Shown one piece after another: positions 1 through 10,390 of a DNA stretch of 64,000 nucleotides. Position 1 is the first letter of the stretch. Each line of letters starts with the position of its first letter. Position numbers and translations under genes: made by a program. Location: the NCBI GenBank assembly GCA_030762935.1, contig CM060900.1, positions 431,542,421 to 431,606,420 on the forward strand, in the 5' to 3' direction. Below the pieces are notes generated by a model. That model was not told where the DNA came from and ran no database searches. It saw only the letters and a list, made by a program, of their open reading frames with translations. This stretch comes from Hymenopus coronatus (Eukaryota; Arthropoda; Insecta; Mantodea; Hymenopodidae).

Positions 1-235
1 TGGTCCCGCCTTTTCTATTGGCTCTTCCTCTCTCCCTTTCACCTTGCCCTCCCCCCCACACAAAAAATAAAAAAGACATAATTCGATTGTCTATTGTACC
101 CAAACTGAAAGAAAAAAAAATGTGACTTTATATTAATAAAACCAAATGTTTTAGATTAAAAGAGGGCCAAAAATAAAAATAACTAAAAAAAAAATGTGAT
201 AGCCAAATGTTTTAAAAGCTATCGTTATAGGAAAG
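1..235. other. AT-rich DNA, no gene
   Basis: I see no coding signal. Bases around 205-228 resemble an inner part of the TCE repeat that begins at 236, so this may hold the debris of an older copy. Confidence 0.4.
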
Positions 236-1055
236 AAATCTTATGTGTTCCATTCATATGACTTTCTCTACATATAATAAAATATTGTTTAAAGCTTATT
301 CTTCCTTTTGCCTAATGGTAATCGAGAAAACAAATAAGCAGAAAGGGTCTTATTACTTGCTTCCTTGTAAGTAGAAGGGAAATAAGGGAGTACGATAGGC
401 TAAATCAATAGTTAAACTTTTAAAAGTTGATTGCTACGTGATTGAAGTACCTTTGTTTGTGTGGACAGGAGTTAATAAATTCCCGTATGAGATATCTCAA
501 AAAGGATCAACCTCACGAAAAACTGTATAAACTGTGTGCTTTAACGAGCTCTACATTTTTTGTGTGGTAAGCTTTTGTCTATCTCTTACGGTTTACCATT
601 TATGCAAAATTCCGCAAAATTCATCCTCAATAATAAACATGCCTTCAGAGGCTATTCCCAGAAAATTGAAGATATACATTTTATTTATCATGTAAATATT
701 TTAAATATAAGATATTTTAATCAACACCGTTTGTGAAAATCAAAATTTTCGATTTTTTTCCATGTAAAGGGTACTTGGGGGTGGAAGATTTTCTTGAAAA
801 TGTTCGTGTCGCATCCTTGGAAGATACCAAACTTAAATACAAAGTTTGGTATTTAACTGTCTTTTCGTTTTTGAGCTATGCTGTCCACAGGCACACAAAC
901 GCACATATATGCGGACCTTTTTCCAAAAATGCTTTTTTTGGATTTAGGGAGACCCAAAACATGTATTTCCAGTGAAATCTTGGTATCGAATTTTTGGGTG
1001 CAATACAATACCTTTTCTATACACTACGTACATAGTACGTGTAGAGAAAGTAAAA
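236..1055 (-). mobile_element. TCE repeat, copy 1, near full length
   Basis: This is a non-coding repeat of the family I label TCE. Read on the minus strand it starts at 1055 with ACTTTCTCTAC, has the ACTATGTACATAGT palindrome, then the AATACCAA/TTGGTATT inner palindrome, and ends near 261 with GTAGAGAAAGT followed by a conserved tail of about 25 bases. The usual GT tract is reduced here to a short CA-rich stretch (892-910). Short ORFs over it are chance openings that recur in every copy. It could be a non-autonomous DNA transposon or MITE; no transposase is seen. Confidence 0.75.
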
Positions 1056-1309
1056 AGAAAAAATACAAAAAAAAAAAAAACCAAGAGCAAATCCATTATG
1101 GCGATGATACCTCTTGGGCTGCAATGAGCAAGTAATTCTGGATGCGTAACGGGAAATGGTTCGCCATCAACTCTTTGAAGTCATCTGTGGGCTCAAGTGC
1201 TTTATGTACCGTGAATTTTGTAAGACATAGTTGGACGTTCTCTCGCGAAGAGTATGGCCATAGAACAGGCTTGCGCTAATTCTTTGCTGCCTATATGCAT
1301 TCCAATATG
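1056..1309 (-). pseudogene. Possible gag-like remnant
   Basis: On the minus strand, short open pieces appear between stops, one reading EPTDDFKELMANHFPLRIQ. The position, between TCE copies and in the same direction as the clearer gag-like pieces at 3690-4197 and 11001-11509, suggests the trailing part of one old gene split by insertions. The match is weak, and it may be plain intergenic sequence. Confidence 0.2.
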
Positions 1310-1497
1310 CCGGTCCCCATGGCCACGCTCACTAAGGCGTCTCGCTTTGGTGCTTCATGGGCAGGGGATCGTGGGTTCCAGTCCCGCCTTGGGCATGGGT
1401 GTTATATGTTTGTGCAATGTGTATATGTTTGTGTAAAGGAACAGTAAAACCAGTAATCATACAGTAAACTTAGGTGGCATTAAAAAAAAAAAAAAAA
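1310..1497 (+). mobile_element. SINE-B (tRNA-derived) with poly-A tail
   Basis: The head resembles a tRNA with a long variable arm. A Pol III B box, GGGTTCCAGTCCC, lies at 1373-1385, followed by a TGTTTGTG-rich body and a poly-A tail ending at 1497. Five other copies occur at 12725, 36884, 40500, 41372 and 47396. This copy lacks the 3' hairpin seen in most of the others. Confidence 0.75.
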
Positions 1498-1575
1498 GTG
1501 CGGAAAGAACTTGTAAGAATCCTGTATTGACGTGGCAAGTTGTGCCCAATTTAATGTGTGGTGTTCAAAGCATTT

Positions 1576-2755
1576 TTAGTTTCTCAAGTCCCGTATGTAC
1601 AATGTACATAGTGGATAGAGGAAGTATTGTATTCCGCCCAAAAATTCGAATTCGAGATTTCGCTGGAAATGTAAGATTTTGGGTCCCCTGAGTGCGAAAA
1701 AAGCTTTTTTAGAAAAAGGTTCGTGTGTGTATGTGTGTGTGTCTGTGGACAGTATAGCTCAAAAACGAAAAGTCGGTAAAGTACCAAACTTGGTATATAG
1801 TTTTAGTATCTTCCAAGGATGCGACACAGAGATTTTGAGAAAAATCCCCCCACCCCAAACTACACTTTACATGGAAAAAATGTCGCCCTCCTTGGTGTAA
1901 TGGTTACCATATAACCAAGGTCACGGGTTCAAACCCGGCGGAGGACGATGGATTTTTTTCGGGTGTAAAAATCCTTAGCATGGCTTCCTTCGGAATGGAA
2001 GTAAAGCTGTTGGTACCGTGTCGTAGATTTATGGTACGAAAAAGAACCTGAAGTCTGATAGAGAGGCCTCTGAGCAAAATTAAGCAGACTTTCACGCCCA
2101 GTATAGAATGGGACGCTGAGAACCACAGTAGTTAAAGAGCGTTCATAAATAGCACGCCATTTCCATGGAAAAAATTTCGAAAATTTTTATTTTCTCAAAA
2201 GTGGCTCTAACGATTTTGATTAAAATACCGTATATTAAAGATATTTACATCCCCTCAAAAAATGTATATCTTGAACTTTCTGGGAATACCCTCTGAGGAC
2301 CTCTTTATTCTTGACGAATTTTGTCGAACTGCTAAACCGTAAGAGATAGACGAAAACTTATTGCACAAAAAAGATAGATCTCGTCAAAGCACACAATTTG
2401 TCCTTTACATTTTTACTGTGGAGGTAAGCATTTCCGAATATTCCTTGTTATTGGTTTCAGAGTAAGGCACTTATAATTTTCTCAGAGAGGAAGTGTCGGT
2501 TTTCTTTTGTTCTACTCCTGGCCAAGCAAAGAACGATTTGCAGTGACTATCGCATAACGGCAGCTTTTAAAACATTTGATTATCGGTTTAGTCTAGAGTA
2601 TTCCCTTAGTTCCCACCTACTGATAAGGAACTAAGTAATAAGAACATTGTGCTAATGATTATCTCGATTAGCATGGTGTAGAAAGAAAAATAATCTTATG
2701 TACGAAGTTTGTAAAACAGCTAGAGAAAGTCATGTGGGTGTAATACATCAGATTT
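1576..2755 (+). mobile_element. TCE repeat, copy 2, split by SINE-A
   Basis: A nearly complete copy whose 5' end has drifted (AGTTTCTC) but whose 3' end keeps TAGAGAAAGTCATGTG near 2721-2736. The GT tract lies at 1722-1742. A SINE-A (1882-2163) separates the two halves and is bordered by a perfect 12-base target duplication, which shows the SINE arrived later. Only about 20 bases separate this copy from copy 3. Confidence 0.75.
1882..2163 (+). mobile_element. SINE-A (tRNA-derived), full length with TSD
   Basis: The head carries an A box (TGGTGTAATGGTTA) and a B box (GGGTTCAAACCC) as in tRNA-Glu/Asp/Gly-like genes. The body has the marker CTTCCTTCGG and ends in AAGAGCGTTCATAAATAGCA. CATGGAAAAAAT flanks it on both sides (1870-1881 and 2164-2175), a 12-base target-site duplication. 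The intact boxes mean Pol III transcription is possible. Family members recur at 22981, 39436, 43222, 43480, 47691, 50762 and 53402. Confidence 0.85.
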
Positions 2756-2775
2756 GTTTGTTTATGTTGTTTTTT

Positions 2776-3680
2776 TTACTTTCTCTACACGTACATACAT
2801 ACCTAAATAGTACACGTATGTACATAATAGTGTATAGATAAGGTATCTATTGCATTGCATCCAAAAATTCGATACCGAGATTTCACCGGAAATATATGTT
2901 TTGAGACCCCCTGAATAAAAAAAACATTTTAGAAGAATGTCCGTGTGTGTGCGTGTGTGTGTGTGTGTGTGTGGGACTGTGGGCAGCATCTATTAAAATT
3001 GAAAAGAAATTAAAAACCAAACTTGGCATTTAAGTTCTGTATCTTCCAAGAATACGACACGAAGATTTTCCAGAAAATCCCCCCATCCCAACTACCGTTT
3101 ACATGGAAAATTTTTAGAAAATTTTCATCTTCTCAAAAATGGCTTTAACGATTTTGACTAAAATACCTTAGTTTAAAATATTTTTATGACAAACGAAACA
3201 TATATCTTAAATTTTCTAGGAATAGCCTCTAAAGACATCTTTATTCTGGTTTAGTTTGCGGATTTTTGCATAACTGCTAAACCGTAAGAGATAGAAAAAA
3301 AATACTTATTGGAGACTGTCGAGCTCGTTGAAACACACAATTTATCTTATACACATTTTTTTTCATGGAGTTATCGTGTTTGAGATATTCCATACTATTG
3401 GTTTCAGCTTTAACATATTTATAATTTTCTCATACGGAAATTTCTCAACTCCTATCCATACAGACAAAGGAACTTTGTTCACATAGCAACCAGCTTTTGT
3501 CTATGACTTTAGGCTATTGTGTTGCCTTATTTCCCTTTTATTTACATGGAAGCAAGTAATAGGACCATTTCTGCTATTTTTGTGTCAAATAGCATGAAGT
3601 AAATAAAAAAATAGACTTTTTAACAATAATTTGTTGCAGAGATGTAGAGAAAGTCATGTGAACGGAACACATCACATTTT
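2776..3680 (+). mobile_element. TCE repeat, copy 3
   Basis: Full-length copy from ACTTTCTCTAC (2778) to the conserved tail ending near 3680. It has a long GT tract at about 2941-2970. Its 3' half shares private variants with copy 9 (26045-26910) while its 5' half does not, so it looks like a recombinant or gene-converted copy. Confidence 0.8.
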
Positions 3681-3689
3681 TTGTTTTGT

Positions 3690-4197
3690 TTTGTAATAGT
3701 CATGTATACAGAATCTGGCACATTTCTCAAGTGAAAGTAGATATTTAACCAGCTGATCAATAAATACCACCGGCGATTCATTATTATTCTCAGAGAATTG
3801 TAGCAGTGGGAGCTTACTAAGTACATTAGAAAATGCATGGTTACCGCCTCCAGAAATACATGAACTCCCTACATCACCTATAAGCAGACGACACGCGAGG
3901 GTTTCCATGATCAAACTTAAGTTGCCTGCATAACCCAAATTCTCGTGCCTAGCACTCGTTATATTGTCTTTCACACTGCGATTGTTTACATCATGTACAC
4001 ATATTCTGTTGGTCACTTTTTCAACTGGCGTGAGAAATTGCACCTTTTTGATTATCAATTGACTTTACATCTAACTTTAACAGCTCGTGGTGAGCGTCAG
4101 CATGTTCCTTGTGTGACTTGGCAAGTTTATGCTTCATTTCAGCACTTCTGTTATCCACATCCTTCTGAATTTGATGCGGTCTTTCACTCCACTCCTT
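3690..4197 (-). pseudogene. gag-like retroelement fragment, cassette copy 1
   Basis: On the minus strand two overlapping open frames (about 4197 to 4021, then 4058 to 3672) read as one broken protein. The first is a lysine- and glutamate-rich segment likely to be coiled coil. The second has an FSENNNESPVVFIDQLVKYL motif resembling the F-S-x-x-x-x-E-S-P-x-x-F-x-x-x-L pattern of arthropod retrotransposon gag proteins. A frame change near 4020-4030 separates them. The cassette sits exactly between TCE copies 3 and 4. It recurs almost identically at 26927-27419, where four bases are missing near the frame break. The gag assignment is inferred from pattern only. Confidence 0.45.
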
Positions 4198-4338
4198 TTT
4201 ACTTTCTCTACGCGTACTATGTAAATAGTGTATAGAGACGGTGTTATAAAGCACCCAAAAATTCGATAACGAGATTTCACCGGAAATACATGTTTTGGGT
4301 TCTCCTGAATCAAAAAAGGAATTTTGGGGAAAAGTCCC

Positions 4339-4374
<36 letters not shown>

Positions 4375-4747
4375 GGGGGGGGGACAGCATAGCTCAATGG
4401 CGAAAAGTCTGTTAAAAACCAAACTTGGTATTTTTGTCCAGTATCTTCCAACGATGCGACAAGAAGATTTTCAAGAAAATTCGCATATCCCCAGCTACGC
4501 TTTTAATTGAAAAATGTTCCAACATTTTGATTTTCTCAAAAATGGCTTTAACGCTTTTGATTAAAGTATAATATATTAAAGATATTTACCTGGCAAATAA
4601 AATGTATATCTTGAACTTTCTGGCAATAGCCTCTGAACAGTACTTTATTCTGGATGAATTTATAGGAATTTTGCATAACTGGCAAACCGTACGAGATAGA
4701 CAAAAGCTTGCTTAACAGAAAATGTAGAGCTCGGTAACCCCCCCCCC

Positions 4748-5534
4748 CCAGGGGCCTACTACGGTAGGTACGGGTTTGGCGCACCCGGGGGTTCCCGAGC
4801 CGCTCACCGCCACTTCACCCTATCCATCGCCATTCACTGTTGCCACGTCTTTTGTTCTGCATTTGTTTGTTTCGTTTGTTCACTTTATTACCCTCCTCCT
4901 CTTCTAGGCTTATGGAACTTAGTAGTTTGTAAGGCATTAGGTTTATTAACTCCTGTCTCACCAGCAGGGATCTTTCACTATCCCCGTGGTTCCTGTCCCA
5001 CGGTTCCAGCGCGGCTCCCAATTTGTGTGCTCTACGGAGGTCCCAGGCTTGAAGGTTGGGTGCACCCTCCCCACTGCCCCTATGTGTAGCCTTAGGTGCG
5101 GAGCCCGTCCATACCGTCATGTACATTCACGTAGCTTGTTAGTAAGCCCGGCCTGTGCTGGTGTCCCGACGACCGCGTTACGTCGTTGGGATAGTTTCAC
5201 GGGCCGGACGTGTTACCGCTGACGTTGCCCCGGCGTAATCAACCACAAGTCCCCTGAATCCGTGCATGTGTTCCGTCGCTGCACGGCCTAGAACGGGGAG
5301 CCACAGGCGGTTATTCCTGTGGTAGGGGCTTAAAACCGGGGCGTGCATGGTGAACGGTATACGCATATGGACCAGCAGTGGTGTTTGGAGGGTAACCCTT
5401 GTGACGTAGGCCTTGGGTATCGGTCACGGGATGGTTCCCGTGACGGCACAGACCGTGGAGATTTGGTGTCTTTTCTTCTTTAGCCCCCGGATGGCAGGCT
5501 GACGCCGACGGTTCCGGAAGGGGGTCTTTTCAAT
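4748..5534 (+). promoter_or_regulatory. 5' leader of the I element
   Basis: A GC-rich stretch without a long sense ORF between the insertion point and ORF1. By analogy with other I-type elements it should hold the internal promoter and leader. No TATA-like box is obvious. The C-run at 4738-4749 marks the 5' border. Small ORFs here overlap on both strands and look like chance openings in GC-rich DNA. Confidence 0.5.
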
Positions 5535-6689
5535 ATGTCAAACAGCGCACCACCTTCTTATTTTGACCAGTTTATTGTTATGGCTATGTTGAACGAGACC
5601 AAGAAATTTTCAGACATAAGTCCATTCTACGTGCAAAGGGAAGTTGACAGGATCTACGGCAAGGTTAAAAACGCGACAAGGCTGCGAGACGGTACGCTAT
5701 TGGTAGAGGTCCACAATAAAGACCAATCGGACAAACTACTTCGTGCTACTCTGTTGGGATCGTACAGCATCAAAGTTTACCCCCACAAGTCCAGGAACAC
5801 CTGTAGAGGAGTTGTGACCACCTCTAGCTTAGACGACCTCTCCAATGAAGATATTGCCACCCATCTTTCAGAACAGCGAGTTTGTCAGGCGTACCGTCTA
5901 CATGGTAAACGTGAGGGCAAGGAGTACCCATTGCGTACGATCTTTCTCACGTTCAAGGGTACTAGTGTTCCGGAGTTCATATACTGTGGTTACGAACGTG
6001 CTGCCGTCCGCCCGTATGTGCCGAACCCTATGCGGTGCTTCAAGTGCCAGCGCTTCGGGCATACCCAAGCCGCCTGTGCCCGACCCGCAACCTGCGATCG
6101 TTGTGGTCTAGTGGCACACGTTGACACCGTCTGTACGCGCGCACCGTGCTGTGTAAGCTGTGAAGGCAGTCATCTGTCTAGCTCTCGACAGTGTCCCATG
6201 TACTTGGCAGAGAAAAGCATACAAGAAATACGTGTGAAGGAACATCTTACTTTTCCTGAGGCGAGACGGCGCTTTGAGCAGCTAAAGCCGGCCCACACCA
6301 CAGGATACTCCTCAGCCGTTCGCCGTAAGCTTGTCCAATCCGTCGGTTTACAGACTGTGCCTGTCGCGGATGCGTCGACGCAAACTGACTTGTGCGAAGC
6401 CGCTCCTTTACGTGCTCAATCTGCATCTCAGTGTACAACTTCTGATGCACAGCAGCCATCTCAGCCGTCGACTAACCCATGTGCACCTAGTTCATCCTTC
6501 GCCGGAGATCGTTCCCGTCAACGTAGTAGACCGATGAGCCGAACTTCGGCAACGTCTCGCTCTCGTTCTGCAAACCGAAAGACTTCTTCTGACTCCCGAC
6601 CACCAGTGGAGTCTGAGGAAGACACGGATTTTAGGTTAGTTGGAGCTAAATCTGCTAAGGTGAGAAAGAAAGAAATTACACCACCTTAA
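5535..6689 (+). CDS. I-element ORF1, gag-like nucleic-acid binding protein
   Basis: A 384-residue protein. Three zinc knuckles are visible: C168-C171-H176-C181, C187-C190-H195-C200 and C206-C209-H213-C220. This is the usual triple-knuckle ORF1 of I/Jockey-type elements, which binds the element RNA and forms the ribonucleoprotein. The C-terminal third is rich in Ser, Gln and Thr, with an Arg-Ser cluster around residues 326-358 that may act as an RNA-binding or nuclear localisation segment. The ATG at 5535 gives an open frame to TAA at 6687. ORF2 starts 15 bases downstream in the same frame, so it is probably translated by reinitiation. It appears intact. Confidence 0.92.
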   Translation: MSNSAPPSYFDQFIVMAMLNETKKFSDISPFYVQREVDRIYGKVKNATRLRDGTLLVEVHNKDQSDKLLRATLLGSYSIKVYPHKSRNTCRGVVTTSSLDDLSNEDIATHLSEQRVCQAYRLHGKREGKEYPLRTIFLTFKGTSVPEFIYCGYERAAVRPYVPNPMRCFKCQRFGHTQAACARPATCDRCGLVAHVDTVCTRAPCCVSCEGSHLSSSRQCPMYLAEKSIQEIRVKEHLTFPEARRRFEQLKPAHTTGYSSAVRRKLVQSVGLQTVPVADASTQTDLCEAAPLRAQSASQCTTSDAQQPSQPSTNPCAPSSSFAGDRSRQRSRPMSRTSATSRSRSANRKTSSDSRPPVESEEDTDFRLVGAKSAKVRKKEITPP

Positions 6690-6704
6690 AAATTCTATCT
6701 CACA

Positions 6705-9353
6705 ATGGATATAACCCAGTGGAATGTCAATGGGATCAGGGCCCGTCTACCAGACCTTCAACATATAATCAACAAGCGTTCACCCTCAATCCTCTGTCTC
6801 CAGGAAACCCACTTACATCCCCACCATACCCTTCCACTTCGTCATTTTCAATCTTTCAGACACGACTTTGTTGGTGGCCAGCGTGCTTGTAACGGTGTTG
6901 TTACTCTCGTGGCTCCTACCATCCTTGCCGCCAGTATTGCACTCAACACCCCGCTACAAGCGGTAGCTGTGCGCGTAACATTGCCTTCCATCTGCTTTTC
7001 TGTTTGCAATGTCTATTTGCCGCCGCACGATGTGATCTCAGACACTGAGCTTCGGGCATTGCTAGCACAAATTCCCCCGCCGCTGATCTTTTTGGGCGAT
7101 GTCAATGCTTGCAATGTTCTTTGGGGTTCTTCTGCTGACGATGCTCGAGGTACAATAATAGCAGACGTTTGCGACAGGTCTGGTTTATTACTCTTAAACT
7201 CCGGTGCACCCACATTCTTATCTTCTGCATATGGCACCCTATCCGCCCTAGATGTAACTTTCTGCAGCCCTGCTTTACTACCCTTCCTGTATTGGTCGGT
7301 ATTTTCCGATCTTCACGGCAGTGATCATTTCCCCATTGACATTCTTTTTTCGGGACAATATCCCTTACCCACTCAACATCCCCGCTGGATTATCTCCAAA
7401 GCTGATTGGGAAAAGTTTTCCTCTCTGCTCAATCTCAATTCCGATGGCTGTAACTCCATAGAAGACTTGGTGGAGTATTTTACTTGCTCGGTTTTGCTCG
7501 CCGCAGAATCCAGTATTCCTCGGAGCTCTTCTACCCCTCGGCGTATTCCAGTGCCGTGGTGGACCGAAGACTGCAACTTGGCATTAAAGGCACGTAAAAA
7601 AGCTCTTCGGCTTTTCCACCTACACCCGACGGCTGAGAACTTTATTGCTTTCAAACGCGCCCGGGATAAGGCGCGCTATATCGTTCGTAATGCCAAGCGG
7701 AATTCGTGGAAAGCATATGTCTCCTCGCTTTCTCGCAGGAGCTCCTCACAGAGAGTGTGGACTTCGGTGCGCCGCATGAACGGCAAATGTCTCAGGACAT
7801 ACATCCCTGGCCTTACCGTTCACGGCTCCACCTTCACCAGCGAACGGGATGTTGCCGACGCTCTAGCCACCTCCTTCGCTGCGACAAGTGCAACGGGCAA
7901 TTACGACAATGCATTTCTTCCCATTAAGGAAGCTGCTGAGAGATTTCGCCTTGATTTTACTAGTGACTGTAGTGAGCCGTACAATGCACCCTTCACCCTT
8001 GCGGAACTAACTCATGCTTTACACGCTGCGAGGGATTCTTCTCCTGGTCCCGATGATATTCACCGACAAATGTTGCTTCACCTCCCACCTGCAGCCGTTA
8101 CATTCCTTCTGGACCTCTATAACCGCATTTGGCGCGAACAGGTTTTCCCGCCTGTGTGGCGAGAGGGTATTGTCATTCCTATCCCTCGTCCTGGCAAAGA
8201 CCGGACCCTCCCATCCTCTTACCGGCCGATTTGCCTCACGAGCGTCGTTTGCAAGACTTTGGAACGCATGATCAGTATTCGGTTTACTTGGTGGTTGGAG
8301 GCGAACGAAGTGCTCTGTTCCGAGCAGTGCGGATTTCGTCGCGGTCGTTCAAGCGTTGATAACCTGGCGCGTATGGAAGCTTATGTACGGAATGCTTTCC
8401 TTCTGAAGCAGCAAGTCGTGAGTGTCTTTTTTGACCTCGAGAGGGCTTACGACACTACTTGGCGATACGGTATTCTGCGTAATTTGCACAGTTCAGGGTT
8501 ACGCGGCCATCTGGCGCTATTTCTGTGCAACTTTCTCCAGCGGCGCCGCTTTCGTGTCCGTATTGGCAATACTCTCTCGCGGGAGAAGATTCAGGAGAAC
8601 GGTGTACCCCAAGGTTCCGTTCTTAGTGTTATGCTTTTTGCCGTGGCCATCAACGGCATTGCCCGCGTGATTCGTAGTGGGATATCATCGTCTCTGTATG
8701 TGGATGACTTTGCGCTGTACTATCGCTCCTACAGCACTGAACATCTCGAACGACAACTCCAGCTCTCCATAAACTCCATCGCTGGTTGGGCGCTTCGCAA
8801 TGGTTTTCGTTTTTCGCCTACGAAAACTCAGTGCATACACTTCCACCGTCTTCGCGGAGTACACCCTCCTCCTGACCTCCAATTGAACGGTGTGCCACTG
8901 CCTTTCGTTCCGTCCTTGAAGTTCTTAGGTCTCCACCTAGACCGTGAACTTTCTTGGGTACCCCACATCCGATACCTTCGTGCCTCCTGTGACCGATCGC
9001 TGCGGATGCTCAAACTGCTTTCTGGTGCGTCGTGGGGCGGCGATCGTTCAGTGATGCTGCGTTTGTACCGTTCACTCGTTCGCTCAAAACTAGACTACGG
9101 TTGTTTTATTTACGGCGCAGCGACCGCCTCTAAACTTCGCCTTTTAGACACCGTTCATCATATCGGTTTACGTCTTGCTACAGCAGCCTTCCGCACTAGT
9201 CGTGTGGAATGCTTGTATGCCGATGCTGGTGAACCCCCACCGGCAGTGCGTCGCTCATTTTTACTTTGTTTGTATGCTGCTAAGTTGTCTGCGAACCCCC
9301 GCCATCCTTGTTTTAACCTGTGTTACGCCCGGATTATTCACACCGCTATCTGA
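6705..9353 (+). CDS. I-element ORF2, endonuclease and reverse transcriptase part
   Basis: An 882-residue open frame. The N-terminal APE-type endonuclease shows WNVNGI (6-11), QETHL (33-37), GDVNA (131-135) and SDH (206-208). The reverse transcriptase follows, with FFDLERAYD (575-583), GVPQGS (633-638) and the catalytic YVDD (665-668), then a KFLGLHLDRELSW thumb motif. It nicks target DNA and reverse transcribes the element RNA at the nick. The frame ends at TGA 9351-9353, but the homologous protein continues in another frame, so this stop follows a frameshift between about 9317 and 9350. All visible catalytic residues are kept. Confidence 0.92.
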   Translation: MDITQWNVNGIRARLPDLQHIINKRSPSILCLQETHLHPHHTLPLRHFQSFRHDFVGGQRACNGVVTLVAPTILAASIALNTPLQAVAVRVTLPSICFSVCNVYLPPHDVISDTELRALLAQIPPPLIFLGDVNACNVLWGSSADDARGTIIADVCDRSGLLLLNSGAPTFLSSAYGTLSALDVTFCSPALLPFLYWSVFSDLHGSDHFPIDILFSGQYPLPTQHPRWIISKADWEKFSSLLNLNSDGCNSIEDLVEYFTCSVLLAAESSIPRSSSTPRRIPVPWWTEDCNLALKARKKALRLFHLHPTAENFIAFKRARDKARYIVRNAKRNSWKAYVSSLSRRSSSQRVWTSVRRMNGKCLRTYIPGLTVHGSTFTSERDVADALATSFAATSATGNYDNAFLPIKEAAERFRLDFTSDCSEPYNAPFTLAELTHALHAARDSSPGPDDIHRQMLLHLPPAAVTFLLDLYNRIWREQVFPPVWREGIVIPIPRPGKDRTLPSSYRPICLTSVVCKTLERMISIRFTWWLEANEVLCSEQCGFRRGRSSVDNLARMEAYVRNAFLLKQQVVSVFFDLERAYDTTWRYGILRNLHSSGLRGHLALFLCNFLQRRRFRVRIGNTLSREKIQENGVPQGSVLSVMLFAVAINGIARVIRSGISSSLYVDDFALYYRSYSTEHLERQLQLSINSIAGWALRNGFRFSPTKTQCIHFHRLRGVHPPPDLQLNGVPLPFVPSLKFLGLHLDRELSWVPHIRYLRASCDRSLRMLKLLSGASWGGDRSVMLRLYRSLVRSKLDYGCFIYGAATASKLRLLDTVHHIGLRLATAAFRTSRVECLYADAGEPPPAVRRSFLLCLYAAKLSANPRHPCFNLCYARIIHTAI

Positions 9354-10390
9354 GGAACGCCACTGCTTCGCGCCCCTGTGGTATTCGGTTTCGTGAACTG
9401 CTCTCCGATAGGGGTCTCAGATTGCCTCCTATGGAGCGTGTTTTTGTTTATCCGGAACCTGCTTGGCAACTGAGGCGTCCCAGTTTCGACCTGACCCTCT
9501 CCAACCTTGTGAAACGTTCGACCGCTCCGGAGGTATTTCAGCGACTGCTTTACGAACTTTTAAGCAATTACCGGGCATATGCACCGGTATTCACTGACAG
9601 CTCCCAGCTGGCAGGAGCTACAGGTTGTGCCTTTTATTTCAATGGAGTAACACAGAATTATCGCCTTGCGGACGCCAGTTCGGTATTCACCGCCGAACTG
9701 TACGCTATCTTTTACTTTCTAGATTTTATCTCTCTTTTAGCACCTGGTAGTTTTCTTGTTTGCAGCGATTCCTTGAGTGCCCTACAGGCTCTGCAGCAGT
9801 ATACTGGCTCCTCATCACTCGTTATGCGCATTCAATCTCGCCTTTCTGAATTGATTGCTTGCAGCTACCAGTTCATCTTCACGTGGGTTCCAGGTCATGT
9901 CGGTATTGCAGGTAATGAGGTAGCGGATAGGTCTGCCAAGGCTGCCTGCTCCTTGCAGGATTATTCGGAAGTGGCTGTGCCCTCAGGGGATGCTTCACGT
10001 TACTTTCACAGGTCTCTTCTTTTAGCTTGGCAGCAATCTTGGCAAAACTTAGCAGGTACACAGCTTCGCATACTCAAAGACACGATACAGCCATGGCTCA
10101 CATCTTGCCAGCCAAACCGGCGCCACGAGGTTATCCTTACGCGTCTGCGTATCGGTCACACGCGGCTAACACATGGCTACCTTCTACGCGCTGAGCCAGC
10201 TCCTATATGTCAGACCTGCGATGTTCGTCTGTCTGTGGCACATGTGTTGCTTGATTGTCCGAAATTTCATCGTGAACGGCAATCCATCGGCCTGGGTACC
10301 TCCTTACCTGCCATTTTATGCGACGACGCCAATTCCGTCGATATGGTGCTACGCTTTGTTGCCTCTATTGGCCTCAGCAAAGACATCTGA
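9317..10390 (+). pseudogene. I-element ORF2, RNase H and CCHC part after a frameshift
   Basis: This is the C-terminal part of ORF2 in the -1 frame relative to the upstream part. Numbering residues from 9320, the RNase H active site shows D93 (FTDSS), E126 (TAELYA), D150 (CSDSLSAL) and D203 (NEVADRSAK), with the WVPGHVG histidine at 193. A C297-C300-H308-C313 finger lies near the end. There is no ATG at its start, and the frame is closed by a stop at 9314 upstream, so it is not a separate gene. No slippery heptamer is seen in 9317-9352, so an indel mutation explains it better than programmed frameshifting. Confidence 0.85.

Noticed and set aside
3620..4451. Recurrent HTHTHT-containing ORFs across TCE copies
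   Set aside because: They read the GT tract and its surroundings in reverse. They recur because the element recurs, with frames broken differently in each copy.
236..4740. TCEs as long terminal repeats flanking gag
   Set aside because: The ends do not give TG...CA, there is no primer-binding site next to them, and the gag piece starts in mid-protein at the border. Insertion into an old gene or a composite unit explains the pattern better.
7013..8882. Antisense and alternative-frame ORFs inside the I element
   Set aside because: They overlap ORF2, whose catalytic motifs are clear, and show no motif of their own.
9300..9360. Programmed -1 frameshift between RT and RNase H of the I element
   Set aside because: No slippery heptamer is present in the only window allowed by the stops (9317-9352).
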